IMG/VR virus record: IMGVR_UViG_3300037502_002771
Location: 1 to 37,361 of that record
Source: a virus
Strand: one strand, 5' to 3'
Length of the DNA: 37,361 nucleotides
Each line of letters opens with the position of its first letter. The stretch's first letter is position 1. Below, in pieces: positions 31,322 through 37,361 of the stretch. The notes under the pieces are model-generated. The model was not told where the DNA came from and searched no databases. It was given only the letters and a program-made list of their open reading frames with translations. The position numbers were made by a program, and so were the translations under genes.

Positions 31322-31466
31322 GTTAAACTATACCTTCCCTTTCTATAAATAATTTATACGTGATAATATTTTATATGCATATTTACTTAGATTAAATATA
31401 GCACAATATTTTTTTTAAAGGAAAGCCTTCAACTAAATTTATTAAATAAAGTGAAGAACTTTAATT

Positions 31467-31769
31467 TTATTTATCAACTAACTTCTCGATATTGCTATTT
31501 AATCGACTGAGTTGTCTAATAATCATCCAGTTTTGTTCCGTCAACGCTGATAGATATGTTACTTTCGCTTGTTCTTCAGCCTTAGCAAAACTTAAAGCCA
31601 TACCCGCTTTGAATAATCCATTTCCAGCTAAATCAGTTGCGATCTTTTTAATGATTGCTAAATCTTTTTCATCAACTTCTTCTAATTGATATTTTTCCAT
31701 GAATTTAGCCATTTGTTTTTCTTCTTTTGTCATTTTAGGTTCTGTATATTTACCACCAAATAAAGCCAT
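31467..31769 (-). CDS. 100-residue helical protein, SigH-type promoter, unknown
   Basis: A 100-residue protein (MALFGGKYTEPKMTKEEKQM at the start, ATDLAGNGLFKAGMALSFAK in the middle, LTEQNWMIIRQLSRLNSNIE at the end). Similar short proteins seem frequent in Bacillaceae genomes and prophages, where they have no known function. It is mostly helical with no membrane segment. AAGGAG stands nine nt before the ATG. It is transcribed alone from a SigH-like promoter 34 nt upstream, back to back with the plus-strand pair at 31939. Confidence 0.75.
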   Translation of the reverse strand: MALFGGKYTEPKMTKEEKQMAKFMEKYQLEEVDEKDLAIIKKIATDLAGNGLFKAGMALSFAKAEEQAKVTYLSALTEQNWMIIRQLSRLNSNIEKLVDK

Positions 31770-31802
31770 GTCACATCTCTCCTTTTTAGTTTTATATTTA
31801 CT

Positions 31803-31832
31803 ATATTCGACAAAAGATTAATATATTCCTGT
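31803..31832 (-). promoter_or_regulatory. SigH-type promoter of the 100-residue gene
   Basis: Minus strand -35 ACAGGAATA (31832-31824), 12-nt spacer, -10 GTCGAATAT (31811-31803). Both agree with RNAGGAWWW / RNNGAATWW at all positions. TTGTCGAA inside the -10 region resembles a Spo0A box. Confidence 0.65.
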
Positions 31833-31872
31833 GTGATAAAGAGAATTCACTAAAATTAATATATCTTATTTA

Positions 31873-31902
31873 GCAGGATATTCACCAGCTAATACAGAAT
31901 AT
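31873..31902 (+). promoter_or_regulatory. SigH-type promoter of the 31939-32609 pair
   Basis: Plus strand -35 GCAGGATAT (31873-31881), 12-nt spacer, -10 ACAGAATAT (31894-31902). It matches the SigH consensus at all fixed positions. It lacks the TGTCGAA seen in the other three sites, so similarity comes from the promoter class and not from copying of one sequence block. Confidence 0.6.
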
Positions 31903-31938
31903 TACATTATAAGACAGAAATCGGAGAGAGGCAAATCA

Positions 31939-32130
31939 ATGAAACGAGAATCTTGGACCGTGGGGATTTATGATAATGAGTACGTATACTTCACAAAAAC
32001 TTTTTACGATAAAGAAGAAGCGATTGAATTTGCTAATGAGTGGCCGGTGCATGGATCACCGGTAAATATTTTTATCTCATGGTCTAATGGTGGATATTTA
32101 ATTAGAAATGATTATAGCAAAAGATACTAA
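31939..32130 (+). CDS. 63-residue protein, SigH-type promoter, unknown
   Basis: A small protein with several Trp and Tyr residues (RESWTVGIYDNEYVYFTKTF, DKEEAIEFANEW, NIFISWSNGGYLIRNDY). It looks like a compact beta-alpha-beta domain. No family recognised. GGAGAGAGG precedes the ATG. It is followed after 20 bases by a membrane protein gene in the same unit, which ends in a terminator before the endolysin. Confidence 0.65.
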   Translation: MKRESWTVGIYDNEYVYFTKTFYDKEEAIEFANEWPVHGSPVNIFISWSNGGYLIRNDYSKRY

Positions 32131-32150
32131 AATCGGATGGAGGGTTTAAT

Positions 32151-32609
32151 ATGTACGAATTAATTTTGACACCACTTATCGGATTGCTTGGCGTAGTGAT
32201 TGGTGGAGTTATAACTTATTACTCACAAGCTATGTCTGATAAAAGACGCTTCAAACATGAGTTAAAAAAACGATTAGAGGAAGAGAAGAGAGCAAGGTTA
32301 ATCGCCTATAGTAAAATCATAAAAGCGGATACTCATTCTCCACTCATTCATGGTGCTCCATTAAATCAAAGAAATAGTTTCAATTGGAGAGTTTACGAAA
32401 GTAATGTTAGAGATATTTTATATGCTAACTTGCATTTATTCGATGAAAAGTTGATATACCTTATTATACAAATAGACGGTGAAAAATACCAAATAGATCT
32501 AGTTGGTGATGAGCATATTTATAATGAAAAAATGTATACTCATTACAATTTGATAATAAGCCACATTTTAGAAGAATTAAGGAACAATTATAGGCCTTAC
32601 ATTGAATAA
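32151..32609 (+). CDS. Membrane-anchored protein, unknown
   Basis: A 152-residue protein with one N-terminal membrane helix (LILTPLIGLLGVVIGGVITY) followed by a basic coiled segment (DKRRFKHELKKRLEEEKRAR) and a soluble part of about 95 residues. This form, a single N-terminal helix followed by a charged coil, is common among small phage membrane proteins, but I do not recognise the family. GGAGGG precedes the ATG. It is co-transcribed with the 63-residue gene. A link to superinfection exclusion is possible but not shown. Confidence 0.7.
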   Translation: MYELILTPLIGLLGVVIGGVITYYSQAMSDKRRFKHELKKRLEEEKRARLIAYSKIIKADTHSPLIHGAPLNQRNSFNWRVYESNVRDILYANLHLFDEKLIYLIIQIDGEKYQIDLVGDEHIYNEKMYTHYNLIISHILEELRNNYRPYIE

Positions 32610-32614
32610 ATAAA

Positions 32615-32643
32615 AAAGCCCCTCACACAAAGTGAAGGGCTTT
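32615..32643. terminator. Bidirectional terminator between accessory unit and endolysin
   Basis: AAAGCCCCTCAC and GTGAAGGGCTTT pair with one C-A mismatch around a five-base loop, with A-rich and T-rich flanks. It ends the plus-strand accessory genes and the minus-strand lysis operon, which meet here. Confidence 0.8.
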
Positions 32644-32651
32644 AACTCTGT

Positions 32652-33440
32652 CTATTTAAACGTACCTGCATTTAATCGCCGCTGTAACTCTTTAACAACG
32701 AGCGACGGACGACTTAACTTATTATCTTTAACAGTACCTAAATATGATTGTAGCTCACCGATTGTGACAGGCCCAAGCAAACCATCTTGCTTTACTTTAA
32801 GTAGCTTTTGTAGCGCCTTGATAACTAAACTACCTTTTTTACCGGTTCCAAACTCGACAGTGTCACCATAAAGTGCTTCTGTAATATCATTGCGTGACTG
32901 ATCACTCAAGATACCATCTTTTACAGTACCTAATTCAACTTGTAACGCTCTGGTTGTTGCAAAGCCCCATTTTCCATCCACAATTAATTTTTCTTCCGGG
33001 TATAAGTCTTTTTCAAGATATTGTTCCGGGTCAACAGCATTAGATTTCGCCATGTTCCAAAGTCCATTCTTATGAATCTCAAAGTGTAAGTGTTGCCCAG
33101 TCGAATTACCCGTGTCACCCATTTGTCCAATCACATCACCTTGTTTGACTTTGTCGCCCTCTTTAAATTTACGCGTATACTTTTTCATGTGCGCATAGAC
33201 AGTTTCCCATGTATCGCCATTAATCTCGTGCTCAAGCATAATCGTTTCTCCGTAGCTACTCGACACGTAACTACGTCTCACAACACCGTCCGCAGCCGCT
33301 AAAATAGGACGTGAGCCACTTTTAGCAATATCAATCCCGTTATGTTTAGATTTAGCTTCGCCCGTGATAGGATTTCTACGCCATCCGAATGGACTTGTTA
33401 CTCGTTTTGTGTTAGTTGGCCAAATAAATGTTTTACTCAT
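32652..33440 (-). CDS. Endolysin: M23 peptidase with peptidoglycan-binding C-terminus
   Basis: A 262-residue lysis enzyme. The N-terminal LytM-type M23 domain (about 8-140) has the zinc ligands His33 and Asp37 (HNGID), His84 (YAHM) and the HLH motif His117/His119 (GQHLHFEIH), so the site is complete. The C-terminal part (about 150-262) has two related segments (VDGKWGFATTRALQVELG and VKQDGLLGPVTIGELQSYLG) typical of peptidoglycan-binding domains. It cuts peptide cross-links after the holin opens the membrane. No signal peptide is present, as expected for a holin-dependent enzyme. GGGAG is nine nt before the ATG. Confidence 0.93.
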   Translation of the reverse strand: MSKTFIWPTNTKRVTSPFGWRRNPITGEAKSKHNGIDIAKSGSRPILAAADGVVRRSYVSSSYGETIMLEHEINGDTWETVYAHMKKYTRKFKEGDKVKQGDVIGQMGDTGNSTGQHLHFEIHKNGLWNMAKSNAVDPEQYLEKDLYPEEKLIVDGKWGFATTRALQVELGTVKDGILSDQSRNDITEALYGDTVEFGTGKKGSLVIKALQKLLKVKQDGLLGPVTIGELQSYLGTVKDNKLSRPSLVVKELQRRLNAGTFK

Positions 33441-33482
33441 ATTAAATCTCTCCCTTTTTTATTAAATTAAAAAGATGCTGCA

Positions 33483-33752
33483 CTAAGCAACATCTTTCGT
33501 CATACCGCCACGTTTATTTAAGATTTCAAATAACCCTGTTCCTGCAAGTCCTGCAAATCCACCGGCCCACAATCGCAATACCAATTCAAAATCGGTAAAC
33601 GGATAAGCAATAGCACCGACAATTAAACCGACAACAACACTGATTAATGGTAAATAGTTTTTAGGTAAATTGATTGTTTTCTTGACCAGTTCTACTAAAG
33701 CAGTGACAATCGGCAATAATACTGTTGCAAATAATAATACTTGTTCCATCAT
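33483..33752 (-). CDS. Holin
   Basis: An 89-residue membrane protein with two to three hydrophobic segments (LLFATVLLPIVTALVELV; YLPLISVVVGLIVGAIAY; LWAGGFAGLAGTGLFEI) and a charged end (NKRGGMTKDVA). This fits small phage holins that release the endolysin. The frame also has an ATG at 33758 overlapping the previous stop, but the ATG at 33752 is better spaced from GAGGG. It lies directly before the endolysin gene. Confidence 0.88.
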   Translation of the reverse strand: MMEQVLLFATVLLPIVTALVELVKKTINLPKNYLPLISVVVGLIVGAIAYPFTDFELVLRLWAGGFAGLAGTGLFEILNKRGGMTKDVA

Positions 33753-33754
33753 TA

Positions 33755-34057
33755 TCATTCTCCCTCATTTTTAATTTTGTCTAATCTTTTGTGTGCTTGT
33801 TTGCTTGATTCTTCAACGCGCGTTAATCTTTCATTCATAGCTCCGACTTGTCGCTCGTTGGCCCGCAAATCAATCCGTATATTTTCGACACCCAAACTAA
33901 TACTGTCGAGTTTAGTTTCTATCACCGCTTCTCTCGTCGCATCGTTTTTTATTGTTGTTTGATATTCAGTGGCTTGCTTTTGTTTGTTTAGTTGGTAACC
34001 TAACACAGCTATCATTACCGATGTAATTGATATAATCACACCTAACTCAATTGTCAT
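33755..34057 (-). CDS. Holin-associated protein, XhlA-like
   Basis: A 100-residue protein with an N-terminal membrane helix (LGVIISITSVMIAVLGYQL) and a long coiled coil (SISLGVENIRIDLRANERQV, ERLTRVEESSKQAHKRL). It has the parts of XhlA/BhlA-type holin-associated proteins but with the membrane segment first. It probably assembles with the holin at the membrane. The ATG at 34057 has GGAGG at the right distance; upstream codons of the frame lie inside a terminator. It overlaps the holin frame by 4 nt at the earlier ATG. Confidence 0.8.
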   Translation of the reverse strand: MTIELGVIISITSVMIAVLGYQLNKQKQATEYQTTIKNDATREAVIETKLDSISLGVENIRIDLRANERQVGAMNERLTRVEESSKQAHKRLDKIKNEGE

Positions 34058-34079
34058 GCTATACCTCCAATCCATAATA

Positions 34080-34106
34080 AAAAGCACCTCGCAATGAGAT
34101 GCTTTT
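34080..34106 (-). terminator. Terminator after the HEPN-like gene
   Basis: On the minus strand AAAAGCATCTC and GAGGTGCTTTT pair with one mismatch around a five-base loop, followed by TATTATGG. It stops the HEPN-like gene before the lysis genes. Confidence 0.7.
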
Positions 34107-34114
34107 CTATGAAC

Positions 34115-34630
34115 TTACCTATCGGGTAAGTCGATTTTAACGATTCTTTTTAATTCTTTTACAATAGGAATTAAATCAAATATCTCTCCTCTAAAGGTTA
34201 CTACCCCTTTAGTATTATCATAATGCCTGAAAATATCTTTCTTATCAATCCCTTTAATCATATCGCTTGGTCCGATACTATAAAGGACAATATTTTTATG
34301 TTTTGAACTTTTATCCCAATCTATTAACCTTTCATCATAATGTTCAAAATGATTTCTTAGCCTTCTTGATTTTAATGCAGAGTCACCTTTTGTTTCTAAT
34401 AAATCTTTTATTAATTTCCTTGAGTCTGTATAATCCGTTCCCCAAATTAACTTAGAAACATTCGCTGCAGACACCAAGAACATTTGCATATTAAACCACA
34501 AATTCTGATTAATGTTTTTTGTCTCATCTTTGTTTTCAAACGAACCATCTATACCCTTGACAGCCATTAGTGCAAAATCCGCTTGCTTTTGAGCCTCTTT
34601 GCACATTAATAAAGCCAATCTTCTATCCAC
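34115..34630 (-). CDS. HEPN-like protein with Rx4H motif, SigH-type promoter
   Basis: A 171-residue helical protein. The motif RNHFEH (Arg92 to His97) in SRRLRNHFEHYDERLIDW has the Rx4-6H form of HEPN ribonucleases. The N-terminal helices (RRLALLMCKEAQKQADFALM, NLWFNMQMFLVSAANVSKLI) fit a four-helix HEPN bundle. HEPN proteins are often RNases of toxin-antitoxin and abortive infection systems (established); the activity here is inferred. It is an independent unit with a GTG start after AAGGGGGG, its own terminator and a SigH-like promoter, inserted between the distal tail and lysis genes. No partner antitoxin gene is evident. Confidence 0.65.
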   Translation of the reverse strand: MDRRLALLMCKEAQKQADFALMAVKGIDGSFENKDETKNINQNLWFNMQMFLVSAANVSKLIWGTDYTDSRKLIKDLLETKGDSALKSRRLRNHFEHYDERLIDWDKSSKHKNIVLYSIGPSDMIKGIDKKDIFRHYDNTKGVVTFRGEIFDLIPIVKELKRIVKIDLPDR

Positions 34631-34659
34631 TTTTGTCCCCCCTTACGTTATAACTAATA

Positions 34660-34689
34660 TACTTCGACAAAGAAGGAACCGAATCCTGC
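34660..34689 (-). promoter_or_regulatory. SigH-type promoter of the HEPN-like gene (weaker match)
   Basis: Minus strand -35 GCAGGATTC (34689-34681), 12-nt spacer, -10 GTCGAAGTA (34668-34660). It has two mismatches to RNAGGAWWW / RNNGAATWW but the same spacing, the same TTTGTCGAA and the same distance to the start codon as the other minus-strand sites. Confidence 0.5.
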
Positions 34690-34705
34690 AAATACCTGTA
34701 AATTT

Positions 34706-34927
34706 TTAAACAGTTACATCATTCGTAATCTTCGCAGCCACTTCCTGTCTAACAATACCAATCAACGTACTTGGCGCTTCATTGCCCGTGTACTGTTCTG
34801 CAGTCAGTGGAATATAACCATTCACATTAATTGTTCGCTCATCATTTTGTCCGTTGAAATGCACCTGTACAGAATCGATCTGACCATCGACATAACGCAT
34901 GCTGACGTTCGTAATCTGGATATTCAT
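34706..34927 (-). CDS. Small protein after the distal tail genes, unknown
   Basis: A 73-residue beta-rich protein (NIQITNVSMRYVDGQIDSVQ, TINVNGYIPLTAEQY). Its ATG overlaps the stop of the DUF1617 gene by one nt (TAATG) after GGAGGTG. Short proteins of this kind are usual between tail fibre and lysis genes. No function assigned. Confidence 0.7.
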   Translation of the reverse strand: MNIQITNVSMRYVDGQIDSVQVHFNGQNDERTINVNGYIPLTAEQYTGNEAPSTLIGIVRQEVAAKITNDVTV

Positions 34928-35337
34928 TATTCGTCACCTCCCTCAAAAGCTTCGTAAAGATTCGCATAATCGTAAGCTTGTTGGCCAGACCAATCAATAT
35001 CACATTCTTCAAGTGATTGTTTGACTGATTTGATTGTGACTTGATTATCGCCACCATCAATCACAACTTTCTCATTAAAAAAAGCTTCCAAATCTTCTTG
35101 GAGCTTCTCTGTTTCTTCGATATCGTATTTGTCATCAATGATAATTGGCTTTCCTTCGTCGTCTTTTGCCGCATAGCTTTCTTTTAGTTTCTGTTCTTCC
35201 TCTGCTACGTTTTTCAACTTGTCACTCAGCAAACGAATGAGTCGTGTCCGATGGACAGACTTTAAACCTTTTAACTCAAGTCTATCTAATATCTGAATGG
35301 CACCCGATAGTTTAATGTTGTCGATTTTTAATTGCAT
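34927..35337 (-). CDS. DUF1617 family distal tail region protein
   Basis: A 136-residue protein with the DUF1617-like start MQLKIDNIKLSGAIQILDRL, a helical middle (HRTRLIRLLSDKLKNVAEEE) and an acidic end (YANLYEAFEGGDE). Members are found right after tail fibre or baseplate genes in Gram-positive siphoviruses, with no known activity. AAGGAG stands nine nt before the ATG, and the gene starts 2 nt after the tail protein stop. Confidence 0.8.
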   Translation of the reverse strand: MQLKIDNIKLSGAIQILDRLELKGLKSVHRTRLIRLLSDKLKNVAEEEQKLKESYAAKDDEGKPIIIDDKYDIEETEKLQEDLEAFFNEKVVIDGGDNQVTIKSVKQSLEECDIDWSGQQAYDYANLYEAFEGGDE

Positions 35338-35338
35338 G

Positions 35339-37361
35339 TTAAGCAGCTCCTTCTAATTGGTTTAGTCGTTGTTTTAATACTTGGTTTTCCATTTCTAAAT
35401 AATTGATACGATCCGCAAGAGTATTGATGCGTGTTTCATGTTCATCATAAATACTTACGACTTCTTTTATAGCTTTAGCATTATACGATGCGAAATTATA
35501 CAGCGATGCTGATGTTTTATCTGCATTCATAATTTCTTCTGGTGCTCTATAACCTTCTCCAATGACAAAACCGATGTTGTTTTGCGCATTACCACCACTA
35601 TCAACGTAATCAAACTTATATAGATCGAGGTTGTGCCGATAATCGTCTAATACTGATTTTTCAAACGGAAGGATATTTGTTTTATTTTCTAGCAGTGACG
35701 TTTGATTGAAACCGGAAGCTGAAAGGCTCACACCACCGGCACTAGAAGCAAAGTGTATCGTTCTTGCCGCAAAGCTAGACGTACCCTTACCGGCATAGAA
35801 AAACCTTGCGTGTGTTCCATCATTATAAGTCGAACTATTATAAGGGTGAACTGTGAAATAACCAGTTTTATGGCTTATAGCCCCACTAACATTTCCAAAA
35901 ACACCGTTGTTGCCATAAACACCGCCACCAGTCAACTTAGTCGGAAAACTACCACCGGAATCATACACTCTAATTTCTCCAGCTACATCAACTGTTTTGT
36001 CAAAATGAAACCTAGGCAAGTCTGTTTTTATGTGTGCGTAAGTAGTTGTTTCAGAACCTAAAGTAATATATCCCTGACCATTGTGTATTTCAAAAGTTTT
36101 ACTTCCTGGTAACTTTACGGTCATTCCATCAAATTGCCCATTGAAAAATATTCCTTTTTGATTTGAGTAAGGCCACGTCCAACTTTTGGCCGCTATAAAA
36201 TCAGTAGTCATAGTACCACTACTATTTTCAAGCGATATCGTAGTATCGTTTATCCACCCGCCTGTTGTTGGGTCGGTTTCCCTCGATCTAAGTTTTATGA
36301 CTCCCTCTTGAATAGTAGTATAACTTTCATAAGTCTTACCGAGCGATGCCGTGACGTAAAAACTAGTAAGCGCATCTTCTTCGATGATTATTGTTCCGAA
36401 ATTACCTGTAGTGGCGAATCTACTACCATTAATATTCACACCGTTTATTGTACCTGCATTGATTGTGCCGAGATTGCCTGTGATGTCTGACAGTACAGTG
36501 ACTGCGCCGACAAGATTAATCTTACTAGCATTAATTGATGCAACTTCACTTGAGAGATTAATAGCACCAATCACACCATTTTTGTTAACCTTCAAATCAA
36601 TTTCATCAGCTTGTTGGCTAATGGTTGTTTCTGCAGTATCTACTCGACCCTTTAAAGTATTGAATGTACTTACCTCTACTTTAGATGTAATAGCTCCATC
36701 TAAAGCGTTTATGTCGATTTCTGCAGTGGATAAACGAGTATTCATGCTATCAACAGTCGTTGAATCTGCTTTTAAATTGATTCGTCCTGCCAACTGGGTG
36801 ATTTCGGATTCGGCATAATTGTACACTGCGTCTGCTTTAGCATCTGAGCCTACTGTTGTTTCCATCTCTAACCAAACACTCCAACCGCTATCTCCAGTAC
36901 TTCTTCTTTGAAATTCATAATCACCAGTTTTAAAAGTTTGTTTAATCTGACCACCTGAAGAGTCACTCCATGGTGTAACTGTAATAAGTGCACCATAGGT
37001 TTCACCTTTGGAAACACCAAGTACGTTTCGGTATTTGAACTCTTCGACTACTTGTCTAGGATAATTAGACCAATACCAGCTTGGTGGTTGATTATCATTT
37101 CTAGTGTCAGGTAATTTCTTAGAATTTGTGATTGCTCCTGTTACATAAGTAGCATCGACCTTACTAGCAATCTGTCCTGCTTGTACCGTTAACTGACTAT
37201 TTAGACTAGATATATCCGTTGTATGACCATTAACTGTTGACTCTAAACTACTCACATCTGCTGTGATACCATTAACGCCAACTTTTAAGCTACTTACATC
37301 ACTACTGATTTGTGTCACGTCACCTTCTAAACTATCCAACGCACTTTGTTCTGCTTTTAAA
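35339..37361 (-). CDS. Tail fibre / receptor-binding protein, runs off right edge
   Basis: At least 673 residues; the reading frame is open to the right edge, so the N-terminus is missing (a TTG at 37339 has no ribosome-binding site). The visible N-terminal part has repeated short coils (ADVSSLESTVNGHTTDISSL). A segment near 75-160 resembles a pyocin-knob domain (PPSWYWSNYPRQVVEEFKYR; GWSVWLEMET). A beta-rich region with repeated Gly/Asn/Thr follows. The last 120 residues (FEKSVLDDYRHNLDLYKFDY; IGFVIGEGYRAPEEIM) end in a heptad coil and look like a self-assembly chaperone domain related to peptidase S74. It probably binds the host receptor. Confidence 0.85.
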   Translation of the reverse strand, partial: LKAEQSALDSLEGDVTQISSDVSSLKVGVNGITADVSSLESTVNGHTTDISSLNSQLTVQAGQIASKVDATYVTGAITNSKKLPDTRNDNQPPSWYWSNYPRQVVEEFKYRNVLGVSKGETYGALITVTPWSDSSGGQIKQTFKTGDYEFQRRSTGDSGWSVWLEMETTVGSDAKADAVYNYAESEITQLAGRINLKADSTTVDSMNTRLSTAEIDINALDGAITSKVEVSTFNTLKGRVDTAETTISQQADEIDLKVNKNGVIGAINLSSEVASINASKINLVGAVTVLSDITGNLGTINAGTINGVNINGSRFATTGNFGTIIIEEDALTSFYVTASLGKTYESYTTIQEGVIKLRSRETDPTTGGWINDTTISLENSSGTMTTDFIAAKSWTWPYSNQKGIFFNGQFDGMTVKLPGSKTFEIHNGQGYITLGSETTTYAHIKTDLPRFHFDKTVDVAGEIRVYDSGGSFPTKLTGGGVYGNNGVFGNVSGAISHKTGYFTVHPYNSSTYNDGTHARFFYAGKGTSSFAARTIHFASSAGGVSLSASGFNQTSLLENKTNILPFEKSVLDDYRHNLDLYKFDYVDSGGNAQNNIGFVIGEGYRAPEEIMNADKTSASLYNFASYNAKAIKEVVSIYDEHETRINTLADRINYLEMENQVLKQRLNQLEGAA

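Noticed and set aside
34842-35060. 72-codon minus-strand frame across the DUF1617/small protein junction
   Set aside because: It is out of frame with two well-supported genes and has no own start signals.
1-37361. Direct circular joining of the two window ends
   Set aside because: The Dit frame at base 1 would run into CTT TAA at the right edge, giving a truncated protein of about 111 residues, and the tail fibre would lack its N-terminus. Sequence is missing between the ends.
1-37361. tRNA genes, insertion sequences or reverse transcriptase-based diversity elements
   Set aside because: None was recognised on reading. No transposase, reverse transcriptase or cloverleaf-like segment stood out, although a dedicated tRNA search was not possible.

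Overview
The window is most of the genome of a temperate siphovirus of a low-GC Bacillota host, most likely a spore-forming member of the Bacillales. The host reading rests on four things: the phage attachment site carries the last codons of a Bacillus-type glutamine synthetase gene (glnA), ribosome-binding sites are strong AGGAGG types, one early gene resembles the sporulation protein Cse60, and four accessory transcription units have sequences matching the consensus for the sporulation sigma factor SigH. I cannot name the species or an exact phage relative.

Layout. Almost everything is on the minus strand, so the genome reads right to left. 1-13003 is the late structural operon in HK97/TP901-like order, read from 13003 downward: zinc ribbon, HNH nuclease, probable cos, TerS, TerL, small membrane protein, portal, ClpP-like protease, capsid, four connector or closure proteins, tail terminator, major tail protein, tail assembly chaperones with a -1 frameshift signal, tape measure, and the start of Dit, which runs off the left edge. 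13640-13823 is the early/late boundary with a putative ArpU-dependent late promoter. 13824-26037 is the early operon: ArpU/RinA-like regulator, RusA, MazG-like, primase-helicase, SF2 helicase, DUF669 SSB-like protein, Sak4-like ATPase, SMC-like ATPase, small orphans, DUF771 and two HTH proteins. 26038-29197 is the immunity and integration region: two promoter/operator switches, CI-like repressor, ImmA-like protein and tyrosine integrase. 29198-29745 is an apparently intact attP. 29746-32609 is an accessory island. 32652-37361 holds endolysin, holin, holin-associated protein, a HEPN-like gene and distal tail genes, entering from the right edge.

The integrase side and the lysis side meet at one attP-like site without host DNA between them. 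The window is therefore a non-integrated (circular or permuted) phage genome, or the junction between tandem prophages, not a simple lysogen. The two window ends do not join directly, because Dit would meet a stop. The rest of Dit, the Tal protein and the tail-fibre N-terminus lie outside.

Most notable are: (1) four SigH-like promoters, all with 12-nt spacers, in front of accessory genes scattered through three modules; (2) an attP that supplies the last glnA codons and a transcription terminator, flanked by integrase arm repeats phased at 11-12 bp; (3) a two-gene unit of unknown function beside attP that is a candidate phage-encoded defence or lysogenic-conversion module; (4) HEPN-type and HIRAN-type accessory genes; and (5) a complete heptamer, spacer and stem signal for tail chaperone frameshifting.
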